The notes beneath the pieces were generated by a model. That model did no database searches. It was given only the letters and a program-made list of their open reading frames with translations, and was not told the DNA's origin. From positions 21,129-85,128 of the forward strand of contig DAHUYG010000009.1 in the NCBI GenBank assembly GCA_027315315.1: DNA of 64,000 bases, read 5' to 3'. The DNA comes from Acidimicrobiaceae bacterium (GTDB lineage Bacteria; Actinomycetota; Acidimicrobiia; Acidimicrobiales; RAAP-2). Positions 38,197 to 48,100 of the stretch are shown one piece after another (within the stretch, counting starts at the first letter, position 1; each line of letters starts with the position of its first letter). Position numbers and translations under genes: made by a program.

Positions 38197-38679
38197 GTGG
38201 CCACGGGCGCAGTCGGTGGTGGTCCGCCCCGCAGGCTCAATGGGCCATCTGCTACACCCGCGACGTCGTCGCCCACCTCGGGCGGACCTGTCGAGGCCCC
38301 GATCGGAGACGTAGGGACTACGACATGGAAGATGAACGGCGGCATTCGCGACATTCGTCGTGCGCGCGAACTCGCGGATCGCTGCGTGGGAGACCAACCC
38401 GAAGCGACCCGCGACGCCGCGGTATTGCTCGTCGACGAGTGCGTGGCCAACGCGGTCCGATACGGGAGGGGACGCTTCGAGTTGACCGTTCGTCGGAGCG
38501 CCGGAAGACTACGAGTCGAAGTGGTCGATAACAGCGCTGCTCCACCGGTTCGCGTTGTGACCCATCCCGACAGCGAGAGCGGGCGGGGGCTCGCCATCGT
38601 CGAGATGCTTTCCAGCCAATGGGGCTCCGACCCCATCGAGGGGGGCAAAGTGGTGTGGTTCGAGCTCGGCCTGGCCTGA
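38197..38679 (+). CDS. HATPase_c anti-sigma-type ATP-binding protein
   Basis: LLVDECVANAVRYG (N-box), VEVVDNS, SGRGLAIVEMLSSQWG (G2). Confidence 0.75.
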   Translation: MATGAVGGGPPRRLNGPSATPATSSPTSGGPVEAPIGDVGTTTWKMNGGIRDIRRARELADRCVGDQPEATRDAAVLLVDECVANAVRYGRGRFELTVRRSAGRLRVEVVDNSAAPPVRVVTHPDSESGRGLAIVEMLSSQWGSDPIEGGKVVWFELGLA

Positions 38680-38712
38680 GCATGAGGTTCGGACCCGTCT
38701 GCCACTGCGCCG

Positions 38713-38728
38713 TGTGACGGGTGTCACA
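38713..38728. promoter_or_regulatory. CRP/FNR-type palindrome TGTGACGGGTGTCACA upstream of STAS/anti-sigma/sigma operon
   Basis: Exact TGTGA-N6-TCACA, 57 bp upstream of the STAS gene ATG. Confidence 0.6.
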
Positions 38729-38785
38729 GTGTGTGCGAGAGTGTTCGCAAACTGGGCATACGGTGCAGGGTGAGGAAGGTCCGAG

Positions 38786-39115
38786 ATGATCAACGAGGAA
38801 GTCACGATCACCCGTGAGGAGCACAACGGCACCTCGGTAGTCGTTGTCCGGGGGGAGATCGACGTGGCATCCGCACCCGAGCTGCGCCGCCACCTCCACG
38901 AACTCTGCGACGGGAACGTCCCCTCGCTCGCAGTCGATCTCCGTTCGGTCACCTTTCTCGACTCCTCGGCTCTCGGCGTGCTCGTCGGTGCGTTGCGCCG
39001 CTGCCGGGAGAGCGACACCCAGTTCCGGCTCGTCATCGACTCGTCGCGATTGCTCAAGATCTTCGAGATCACCGGCCTCACATCGGTCTTCGAGATCACC
39101 GAAAGCCTCCCTTGA
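38786..39115 (+). CDS. STAS-domain anti-sigma factor antagonist (RsbV-like)
   Basis: VVVRGEIDVASAPELRRHL...LRSVTFLDSSALGVLVGALRR. Confidence 0.9.
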   Translation: MINEEVTITREEHNGTSVVVVRGEIDVASAPELRRHLHELCDGNVPSLAVDLRSVTFLDSSALGVLVGALRRCRESDTQFRLVIDSSRLLKIFEITGLTSVFEITESLP

Positions 39116-39555
39116 CCTCGCCGAGCCAGATGCATGCGGAACGTCGGGAGCCCGAAGACGCTGAACTGGTCGAGCTGTCGATACCGGCGCTGCCAGAGAT
39201 GCTTTCCCTCCCACGGCTGACCGCTGCGGCAGTGGCGGCCCGTGCCGGCTTCGACGTGGAGGAGGTCGAGGACATCCGGCTCGCAATCGAGGAATTGTGC
39301 CTCGCCGCGTTCGGAGGGCAAGGCGGAGGGAGGCTACACCTGCGCTTCGCGCTGCTCCCGAGAGCCGTGCATATCGATTGCACCTTCGATCCTGATGAAC
39401 ACGGCACGGGTCCGGACAACACGCGCAGCGAGATCGCAGCGAGTTTGAGCGAACAGCTTCTCGAGGCGCTGGTCGACGAGCACGGTGTCGAGGTCGAAGA
39501 CGGTATTCGTCGGACCTGGTTCCGAAAGTCGCACGCGAGCGCGTCGACGGGATGA
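39112..39555 (+). CDS. RsbW-like anti-sigma factor
   Basis: EDIRLAIEELCLAAFGGQGGGRLHLRFALLP; ATGA overlaps with STAS and sigma genes. Confidence 0.78.
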   Translation: MTSPSQMHAERREPEDAELVELSIPALPEMLSLPRLTAAAVAARAGFDVEEVEDIRLAIEELCLAAFGGQGGGRLHLRFALLPRAVHIDCTFDPDEHGTGPDNTRSEIAASLSEQLLEALVDEHGVEVEDGIRRTWFRKSHASASTG

Positions 39556-40298
39556 GCGAGGCGACCCGCGAGCCTCGCTTCGATCGGGAGAAATTCGTCC
39601 AATACGCGGCTACACGCGACCCGGTCCTGCGTGATGAGCTGATCACCGCCCATCTCGGTCTGGCCCAGCACCTGGCACGCCGCTTCGCCAACCGGGGCGA
39701 ACCCCTCGACGACCTGGTCCAGGTGGCGTCGATCGGCATCGTGAAGTCAGTCGATCGCTTCGACCCCGGCCGGGGGGTGGAGTTCTCAACCTTCGCAGCC
39801 CGCACCATCCTCGGGGAGCTCAAGCGACACTTCCGCGACAAGGGCTGGGCGGTCCGAGCCCCCCGTCGGATCCAAGAGCTGTATCTCGAGATCGGGCAGG
39901 CGACGGGCGAGCTGGCCCAGAAGCTCGGTCGGCCACCCACCATGGACGAACTGGCCGAGGCCACCGGTGCCACGGTGGAAGCCGTCATCGAAGCGACGGA
40001 GGCAGGCTCGGGATACCGGACAGCGTCCCTCGATGCGCCGAGCCGAGACGAGCGGTCGGGGTCCGACACTCTCGGTGTGGAGGACCGCTCGTTCGAAGAC
40101 GTCGACAACCGAGCGCTGCTCACGCCGGCCTTCGCCTCGCTGCCCGAGCGCGAGCAGGTCATCTTGCAACTCCGTTTCGTCTCGGGTCTGACCCAGTCGG
40201 AGATCGCCGCCCGGATCGGCGTCAGTCAGATGCACGTCAGCCGACTTCTCACCGCGAGCCTCCGCAAGCTCCGAGACGAGATCGAGCAGAACTCGTAG
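39552..40298 (+). CDS. SigB/SigF/SigG-family RNA polymerase sigma factor
   Basis: HLGLAQHLARRFANRGEPLDDLVQVASIGIVKSVDRFDPGRGVEFSTFAARTILGELKRHFRDKGW; region 4 HTH at C-terminus. Confidence 0.93.
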   Translation: MSEATREPRFDREKFVQYAATRDPVLRDELITAHLGLAQHLARRFANRGEPLDDLVQVASIGIVKSVDRFDPGRGVEFSTFAARTILGELKRHFRDKGWAVRAPRRIQELYLEIGQATGELAQKLGRPPTMDELAEATGATVEAVIEATEAGSGYRTASLDAPSRDERSGSDTLGVEDRSFEDVDNRALLTPAFASLPEREQVILQLRFVSGLTQSEIAARIGVSQMHVSRLLTASLRKLRDEIEQNS

Positions 40299-40300
40299 CG

Positions 40301-40326
40301 GTTTCATGGCCCTCGACCTGGGGTAG
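40301..40326 (+). promoter_or_regulatory. Candidate SigB/SigF-type promoter GTTT-N16-GGGTAG
   Basis: gtttcatggccctcgacctggggtag, 9 bp before ATG at 40336. Confidence 0.45.
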
Positions 40327-40335
40327 GGCCACCCC

Positions 40336-40560
40336 ATGGCGCCACAGGACACATCTCCAGACCGGGCAACCCGCGACGCGGAAAGGCTCCAAACCAAGAG
40401 CGAGCATGCGGCGGACCGCCCGGCGACCGAGGAGGAGCAGGCCGCCGCCGACACCGCTCTCGACCCGCAGACCGAGGCCGAGCGGGCCTCGGTCGCCGAG
40501 CATGAGCGAGATATGGCTGAGCGCGGAACGCACCAGAAGGGCGAGGGTCGGATCGAGTAG
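40336..40560 (+). CDS. Small highly charged hypothetical protein (likely disordered)
   Basis: 74 aa, Glu/Ala/Arg-rich; clean ATG. Confidence 0.55.
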   Translation: MAPQDTSPDRATRDAERLQTKSEHAADRPATEEEQAAADTALDPQTEAERASVAEHERDMAERGTHQKGEGRIE

Positions 40561-40588
40561 CCGACCCTCGCGATCGTTGGAGGATGAC

Positions 40589-40912
40589 ATGCCACAGTCT
40601 TGGAGTCCGAAACGGGAGCGCCAGTATCGGCACATCAAGTCGGGATTGGTCGAGCACGGCCGCTCCGAGTCGTTAGCCGACGAGATCGCCGCCCGCACAG
40701 TCAACAAGGAGCGAGCTCGATCCGGGGAGTCGCAGCAGCGTTCCAAAGGTTCGACGCGCGACATCTCCTCGGGTCGCCGAGGTGGTCTGTGGTCCCACAA
40801 GGGCCCGGGTGGCCGGACCAAGGACCAGCTCTATGCCGAGGCGAAGCGGCGAGGGATCGAGGGCCGGTCCAAGATGTCCAAGGCGCAACTGGAACAGGCT
40901 CTTAATCGCTGA
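40589..40912 (+). CDS. Rho N-terminal/SAP-like small basic protein (often annotated plasmid stabilization protein)
   Basis: MPQSWSPKRERQYRHIKSGLVEHGRSESLADEIAARTVNKERARSGES...RTKDQLYAEAKRRGIEGRSKMSKAQLEQAL; GGAGGATGAC RBS. Confidence 0.75.
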   Translation: MPQSWSPKRERQYRHIKSGLVEHGRSESLADEIAARTVNKERARSGESQQRSKGSTRDISSGRRGGLWSHKGPGGRTKDQLYAEAKRRGIEGRSKMSKAQLEQALNR

Positions 40913-41208
40913 GCGCTGCGGCAAGTTCGAACGGTGGTCACCCTGGTCCACGGCACCACCACTTGAGCGCCCGACCGGCGGCGGCGGCGATGACCTGCTC
41001 AACTGCCGACTGGGCGCTCGTGGCTTGACGTCACGTCGACCTTGGCCCGGGCCCTCGGTACGAGAAGGCTTCCGGGTTCACCGGCTCGAGTTGCTCGCCC
41101 TTGGCAGGTTGTCGAAAGCGTTGACAAGGCCCGGTTTGAGCCGGGCGCCGGAGCACCACTACGCCCGGCGACGCGACGCCGTCGGGTTCCGTGGTACGGC
41201 TAGGCGCC

Positions 41209-42165
41209 ATGATCACCGGTACCGAGGTCGAGGGTCGGCCGGGGTGGCTTGCCTGGGCGGCACTCGGCACCGTCTACCTCGTCTGGGGCACGACCTACCT
41301 GTCCATCCGCGTCGGCGTGCGCGAACTTCCGCCGCTGCTCTTCGCGGGCGTTCGATTCATCGTCGCCGGTGCGTTGCTTTATCCCTTCGCTCGTTGGCTG
41401 GCGTCACGCAGCGCGGACCCAGCGGAGGTCGGTCACCGGCCGGCTCCCAAGGCATGGTTGGCCGCATCGATCGTCGGCGTCCTTTTGCCCGCTGGGGGCA
41501 ACGGCACGGTGACCTACGCGGAGACGCGCCTTCCATCGGGCCTCGCGGCCGTGCTGATCGCGACGGTTCCCCTCTGGGTGGTCGTCTTCGCTCGAATCCT
41601 GAGGGGCCAGCCCTTCACCCGCCGGACGGTGGGTGGCCTCGTCGTCGGACTCGGCGGGGTGGCGGCGCTGTCGGGAGGCCAGAGCTCGGGCCACATCGGC
41701 TACATGGTTCTGGCCCTCGCAGCGGCAGCCTCGTGGGCATTCGGATCGGTCCTCGGCCGCGACCTGGCGCTCCCCCGTCAGATCCTGCTGGCCACCTCGA
41801 TGGAGATGCTGGTGGGCGGGTTCGTTCTCGTCGTCGTCGGAGCCGCCGCCGGAGAATGCTCGAAGGTGCACCTCGCCGCCGTGCCGGCGACCTCCTGGGC
41901 CGCCCTCGGGTACCTGATCGGACCGGGGTCGATCCTCGCATATAGCGCCTACGGCTACGCCCTAAGTCACCTGCGGGTCACCACGGTCGCCACCTACGCC
42001 TACGTGAACCCGGTGGTCGCCCTAGTCGCCGGCATCGTGCTCCTCGGCGAACACATGAGTTGGATCGAGATACTGGGAGCGGCGGTCGTCATCGGTTCGC
42101 TTCTCATCACGGCGCCAACCGGTCGGACCCGGAGCGGCTCGGCCGTCGCCCCTGACGATGCGTAG
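41209..42165 (+). CDS. EamA/DMT family transporter
   Basis: AALGTVYLVWGTTYLSIRVGVRELPPLLFAGVRFIVAGALLY; ten-TM pattern. Confidence 0.88.
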   Translation: MITGTEVEGRPGWLAWAALGTVYLVWGTTYLSIRVGVRELPPLLFAGVRFIVAGALLYPFARWLASRSADPAEVGHRPAPKAWLAASIVGVLLPAGGNGTVTYAETRLPSGLAAVLIATVPLWVVVFARILRGQPFTRRTVGGLVVGLGGVAALSGGQSSGHIGYMVLALAAAASWAFGSVLGRDLALPRQILLATSMEMLVGGFVLVVVGAAAGECSKVHLAAVPATSWAALGYLIGPGSILAYSAYGYALSHLRVTTVATYAYVNPVVALVAGIVLLGEHMSWIEILGAAVVIGSLLITAPTGRTRSGSAVAPDDA

Positions 42166-42289
42166 GGCAAGCGTGGGCTCGCGCTGCTCATCCTCGCGTC
42201 CAGAGCGCTTCGAGCGACGCCGAGCGCCGGACCCCCGAACGGCGCGACGCCGATCGACCTCCCTCGCGATCGCTATGCGACCCGAGCCC

Positions 42290-43837
42290 TCAGAGGATCG
42301 AGGTGCTGTGGTCCTGCCAGTACTTGTCCCTCAGCAACCGCTTGTAGAGCTTGCCCGTCGGAAGGCGCGGGAGCTCGTCTTCGAAGTCGACGCTACGCGG
42401 GCACTTGAAGTGCGCCAGGTGTTCCCGGCAGAACGCGATGAGTTCACGCTCGAGATCCAGACCTGCCTCGATCCCCTCCATTGGCTGCACGATGGCCTTC
42501 ACCGTCTCACCGAGGTCCTCGTCGGGCACCCCGATCACCGCCGCGTCCATCACCTTTGGGTGGGTGATCAGAAGGTTCTCGGTCTCCTGGGGATAGATGT
42601 TCACGCCTCCCGAGATGATCATGTAGGTCTTGCGGTCGGTGAGGTAGAGGTAACCCTCCTCGTCCAGGTACCCGACGTCCCCCACAGTGCTGGTGTCGCC
42701 AGCGGCGTTGCGGGACTCTGCCGTCTTGGCCGGGTCGTTGAAGTACTCGAAGTTGGTGGCGCCCTTGAACCACACGGTGCCCGACACCCCGGGCGGGCAC
42801 TGGTTGCCCTCCTCGTCGAGGATCAGGACCTCCGCCCCGAGCGCGCGACCCACCGTCCCCTTGTGGGCCATCCACTCCTCAGAGTCGACGAAGGTGAACC
42901 CGTTAGCCTCGGTAGCCGCGTAGTACTCGAGGATGATCGGACCGAACCACTCGATCATCTGCTGCTTCACCGGGATCGGGCACGGCGCTGCGGCATGCAC
43001 GATGACCTCGAGCGACGACACGTCGGCGGCTTCGCGCACCTCCTTGGGCAGCTTGAGCAGCCTCGAGAACATGGTGGGCACCACCTGAGAGTGGGTCACT
43101 CGGTAACGGCCGACGAGCTCGAGGTACTGCGCGGCGTCGAAGTGCTCCATGATGACGGCCGTTGCCCCCAGGCGGATCGTGATCCCGACACTGGCCTGAG
43201 GGGCAGAGTGATACAGCGGCGCTGGGTTCAAGTAGACCATTCCCTCCCGAAAGCGCCACAGCAACCTAAGCCCTGCGCTGAGCTGGTTCTCAGCCGGGGT
43301 CATCTCGGGAAGCGGCCTGAAGATCCCCTTGGGTCGGCCGGTCGTCCCCGACGAGTAGAGCATCGGAAGGCCGAGCTGCTCGTCGGCGATCGGATCAGGG
43401 GAGTATCGCGCGATCGCGTCAGCCCAGGACTCGAATCCACCGTGGGTCTCGCCGTCGCCGATCATCAGCCAACGTTCGACGTTCGGGCAGAGTGCCGGCA
43501 ACAGGTGGGCCACCTCTGCCTTGCCTGCGCTCGCGACAACGACGCGGGACTGGGAGTCGTTGACGATGTACGCGACCTCTTCTGGAGAGAGATAGGAGTT
43601 GATGCAGGTGTAGTAGACGCCCGTCCGCTCGCCGGCTCCCTCTGTCATCAGCATCGCCGGGTTGTTGTCCGAGAAGACGGCGATGTGGTCCCCCCGCTTG
43701 ATGCCGGTGTCGCGCAGCAAGTGGGCCATGCGGTTCGCGGCCGCCTCGTACTCACCGAAGGTCACAACCTCGCCGCCGGTCGCCATGATGATGGCGGGCT
43801 TCTCGGGGTCGGTCCGGGCGGTTTCTGCGGCGTACAT
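42290..43837 (-). CDS. Acyl-CoA synthetase (AMP-forming)
   Basis: MLYSSGTTGRPKGIFRPL, YAATEANGFTFV, YLTDRKTYMIISGGVNIYPQE, LPRLPTGKLYKRLLRD. Confidence 0.92.
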   Translation of the reverse strand: MYAAETARTDPEKPAIIMATGGEVVTFGEYEAAANRMAHLLRDTGIKRGDHIAVFSDNNPAMLMTEGAGERTGVYYTCINSYLSPEEVAYIVNDSQSRVVVASAGKAEVAHLLPALCPNVERWLMIGDGETHGGFESWADAIARYSPDPIADEQLGLPMLYSSGTTGRPKGIFRPLPEMTPAENQLSAGLRLLWRFREGMVYLNPAPLYHSAPQASVGITIRLGATAVIMEHFDAAQYLELVGRYRVTHSQVVPTMFSRLLKLPKEVREAADVSSLEVIVHAAAPCPIPVKQQMIEWFGPIILEYYAATEANGFTFVDSEEWMAHKGTVGRALGAEVLILDEEGNQCPPGVSGTVWFKGATNFEYFNDPAKTAESRNAAGDTSTVGDVGYLDEEGYLYLTDRKTYMIISGGVNIYPQETENLLITHPKVMDAAVIGVPDEDLGETVKAIVQPMEGIEAGLDLERELIAFCREHLAHFKCPRSVDFEDELPRLPTGKLYKRLLRDKYWQDHSTSIL

Positions 43838-44148
43838 GGCGGATGGGTCTCCTCGATGGCGATCGTGCAGGGTGGTCCCCCGAAGCGAGGACCGCGCTCC
43901 GCCGGCCGGTCCGGGCGATCGGCCCTGCGATTCCAGGCATTTTGGCATACCGCGTTTCCATCCGCAGGTGTGTGCGACGGACCGGGCTCGGTCTGCGGAT
44001 CCTCCGGCGGACCCGCTGGTCGACGTGGCGCGTGCTCCGGGGCGTCGGACCAATACCCTGCAGACATAGGCACTTCGGAGTAGGACTGTTCTGTGAACTT
44101 CGCTCGACCAGCACGTTGGGGTTGGGGAATCGAGGAGGCGCACACGCG

Positions 44149-45192
44149 ATGACGCTCACCACCAGCGATTCGGGTCTGGATCTGAGCCAGACCGAAGAGC
44201 TGGTGGTCGTCCACGACCGATCGAGCGGCCTCGGGGCGGCGGTCGCCATCGACGACACGACGCTCGGGCCGGCCATCGGGGGAATCCGCTGGCGCCCGTA
44301 CCCAGACGAAGAGACCGCGATCATCGAGGTCCGCCGCCTGGCCCGCGTCATGACGCTCAAGAGCGCCGTTGCGGGGATCCCGAGCGGCGGGGCCAAGTCG
44401 GTCATCTTCCGGCCGAATCCGCCCGGGGGGGAGGCGAGGGCGTCGCTCATCGAAGCCTTCGGTCGGGTCGTGCGGCGCCTCGACGGGCGCTACGTGCCCG
44501 GCCTCGACATGGGGACCACACTCGACGACCTCCGGATCCTCTCCACCCAAGCTCCCGACATCTGCGTGCTCGAGCCCTCGGATCAGACCTCGGTCGGTGT
44601 CTTCGCCGGGATCTCAGCGGCGGTCGAGATCCGCTGGGGGGACGGCCTTGCCGACAAGCGCATATTGATCCAGGGCGCCGGTCACGTGGGATCGGCACTC
44701 GCCACCCGCTTGGCACAAGCGGGTGGCGCGGTGACGGTTGCCGACGTCGACGAGGAGCGCGCACGAGCCGTCGCCGATAGCGTCGATGGCAAGGTGATCC
44801 CGGTCCGAGAGGTCGTCGGGCACCCCTGCGATGTGTTCGCCCCTTGCGCCGTCGGGCGGCTGGTCGATCACGAGACGGTGGGCGTTTTCAATTGCGAGGT
44901 GATCGCGGGTGCGGCCAATGACGTGCTGACGCACCGTGGGACCGCCAAGCTCCTCCAGGACCGGGGCGTCGACTACGTGCCGGACTTCCTCATCAACTCG
45001 GGCGGCGTGATCGCGATCCACGCCGCGAGGGCCGGTTGGGATCCGAGCCGGACTTCGGCCTCGATCGCGGAGATCGGGACTCGGGTCGGCCAGGTGCTCC
45101 TCGAGGCGCGCCGATCGGGTCGAACGCCCCTCGAGATCGCCGAGCAAATCGCGAGCGAACGCGTTGGGCGCAGGGTATCGGTGCCGGACTAA
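44149..45192 (+). CDS. Leucine/phenylalanine/valine dehydrogenase family
   Basis: GPAIGGIRWRPY, TLKSAVAGIPSGGAKSVIF, GAGHVGSALATRLAQAGG Rossmann motif. Confidence 0.9.
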   Translation: MTLTTSDSGLDLSQTEELVVVHDRSSGLGAAVAIDDTTLGPAIGGIRWRPYPDEETAIIEVRRLARVMTLKSAVAGIPSGGAKSVIFRPNPPGGEARASLIEAFGRVVRRLDGRYVPGLDMGTTLDDLRILSTQAPDICVLEPSDQTSVGVFAGISAAVEIRWGDGLADKRILIQGAGHVGSALATRLAQAGGAVTVADVDEERARAVADSVDGKVIPVREVVGHPCDVFAPCAVGRLVDHETVGVFNCEVIAGAANDVLTHRGTAKLLQDRGVDYVPDFLINSGGVIAIHAARAGWDPSRTSASIAEIGTRVGQVLLEARRSGRTPLEIAEQIASERVGRRVSVPD

Positions 45193-45195
45193 CGG

Positions 45196-48100
45196 ATGCA
45201 GACTGCTAACCGCACAACGACGCGTCCCGCGGACGCCGGGCTGCGCTCGGTCTCCCTCGCGGACAAGTATACGGCCACGACGGGACCCGTCTTCATCTCG
45301 GGCATCGAGGCGATCGTCCGCCTGACGCTCGACCAACGCCGACTCGATCGCGGGCGGGGACTCAACACGGCCGCGTTCGTAAGTGGCTACGAGGGCTCCC
45401 CCCTCGGGGGCCTTGACCTCGAGTTCCAGCGCAACGCGGCACTATTGAATGACGCGAACATCGTCTTCCGTCCGGGGGTCAACGAGGAGCTCGCAGCCAC
45501 CGCAGTCGCCGGAACCCAACTCCTGGCCCAGCTCCCGGGGCGCCGCCACGATGGGGTCGCAGCGTTCTGGTTCGGGAAGAACCCCGGTCTCGATCGGGCG
45601 GCTGACGCCATCCGGCATGGCAACCTCTCGGGCACATCACCGCTCGGGGGCGCGGTTGCCTTCGTCGGCGACGATCCGACGTGCAAATCATCCACACTGC
45701 CCTCGTCCTGCGAACAGATGGTTCGGAGCCTGCTCGTTCCCTTGCTTACACCGACATCGGTGGCCGACGTGATCACTCTTGGGTTGCACGCCGTTGCCCT
45801 GTCGCGCTTCTCGGGAACTTGGGTCGCCATGAAGATCGTTGCGGACATCGCGGACGGCTCCGCGATTGTCGAGTTGGGGGATCCGTCCTCGTTCGTGCCT
45901 CCACCGGATCCCAGGCGTGAGATCCACCAACCTGTCCTCGTCGGCCCCCAGTCGCTCGACGCCGAGCACCGGTTGCACTCCTTCAGGCTGCCGCGGGTAG
46001 GTGAGTACGCACACCACGCAGCACTCAACGTGGTGGAGTTCGAGCCGCGACGACCACGCGTTGCGATCGTGGCGCCCGGGCTGCCCTTTGCCACCGTACG
46101 GCGAGCCCTCGAAGATCTTGGACTCGGCCCCGATGGGCTGGAGGAACTGGGAATCCGGCTCGTCCGGATCGGTCTCGCCTGGCCGAATGAACCACTCGCG
46201 CTACGCGACCTGGTTGCCGGAGTCGACCAGGTCCTCGTCGTCGAGGACAAGGTCCCCTTCGTCGAATCGCAGCTGAAAGAGGCGCTCTATCGCCAGCCAC
46301 ATCAGCCCGTGATCGTCGGGCACACCGACGAGGTCGGTCGACCGCTGCTTGCACCGTCGGGAGCGATCACGGCGGACATGGTGGCATCGGTCCTCGGCCG
46401 CCGCCTGGAGCTGCCGGAGCGATCCCGGGAACGGCTGAGGCGGTTGTCGGGGCGCGAGCGCCTCAGGCTGCACGTCACGACCGACGGGGAGGAGGAAACG
46501 CCACGGCGTTCCCCCTTCTTTTGTTCGGGGTGTCCGCACAACATCTCGACGCGGGCCGACGACGACCAGCTGGTCGGACTCGGAATCGGTTGCCACATCA
46601 TGGTGGCGCTCCACAAGGAGGGCCGCGGACATCAGATCGGCATGACCCAGATGGGCGGAGAAGGGGCCCAATGGATCGGACTCCAGCCGTTCACCGACGA
46701 CCCTCACTACTTCCAAAACCTGGGCGACGGGACCTTCTTCCACTCGGGTTCCTTGGCGGTGCGCGCCGCCGTCGCGGCCGACGCCAACCTCACCTACAAA
46801 CTGCTCTACAACCACGCCGTCGCGATGACCGGCGGGCAAAGCCCGTCGGGGTCCATGGACGTCCGCGCCGTCGTCGATCTGCTCGCGGCCGAGGGGGTCC
46901 GCAAGGTGGTGATCACCACCGCCGATCCTGACTCCTACCGCCGCATCCGCCTGCATCCGATCGCCGATGTCCGCCACCGGGACGACCTCCCAGAGGTTCA
47001 GCGCGAGCTCGCTTCGGTGTCCGGGGTGAGCGTGCTCCTGCACGACGACTGGTGCGCGGCAGAAGAGCGCAGGTTGCGGCGCCGCGGCACGGTCGCCACG
47101 CCGGCCCGCCGGATCTGGATCAACGAGCGGGTGTGCGAGGGTTGCGGGGACTGTGTGACCAAGGCGACATGCATGTCGCTCGTGCCCATCGACACGGAGT
47201 ACGGACGCAAGACGGCCGTCGATCAGCGTTCGTGCAACCTGGACTACTCCTGCGTGCAGGGGGACTGTCCCTCCTTCGTCGAGGTGCTCGCTCCGCCGCA
47301 ACCGGCCGACACCCTGGACCCGCCCTTCGAGCCGGACGATCCGGCCGCCAGGGTGCCGCTTCCGGCGCTCATCCGGATGCCGGGAATCGGTGGCACCGGG
47401 GTCGTGACCGTCTCGCGCATCGTGCAGATGTCGGCCCACCTCGCCGGGTGTTTCGCGGCGGGGATCGAGCAGACCGGGCTGGCTCAGAAGGGTGGTCCGG
47501 TCGTCTCTGATGTGCGGATCTCCGCTGAGCCAATCGAGGGGGCGGTCGCCGCGTCCGGCCGGTCGGTGGATGTCCTCCTCGGGTTCGATCTCTACGGTGC
47601 GGCGGACCCACACAACCTCTCGCTCTGCGACAGGGACCGCACCGTGCCGGTCATCAACACCGCGCAGATACCGACCGTGCCGCTCGCCCAGAATCCTCTG
47701 AGCCGGTTCCCCCGCTCGGCCACGCTCGAGGCCCGCATTGCTCGGGAGGGCCGGCCCGACGAGGGGCTCTTCCTCGATGCGGACTGGATCGCCAACCGCC
47801 TCCATCTCGCGCCGAACATGGTGCTCCTCGGAGCCGCCTACCAGCACGGCTGCCTTCCGGTCCCGGCAGCGGCGATCGAAACGGCGATCAGGCTCAATGG
47901 CGTGGCAGCGGAGGACAATGTCCGGGCGTTTCGATGGGGGCGCGCGGCGGCGGCCGATCCAGGACTCGTCCACAGCGCGCTCGCACCTGCAGTCCGGGTG
48001 ACACCCCCGCCAGAGACCCTCGAGGAACTGCTGAACGCGAGGGCGCGCGAGCTCGCCGACTACCAGAATGCGCGCTACGCCCGGGAGTTCCGTTCGGCGG

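Noticed and set aside
41109-41127. TTGTCGAAAGCGTTGACAA imperfect dyad upstream of the EamA transporter
   Set aside because: Imperfect arms and no recognised regulator; could be chance.
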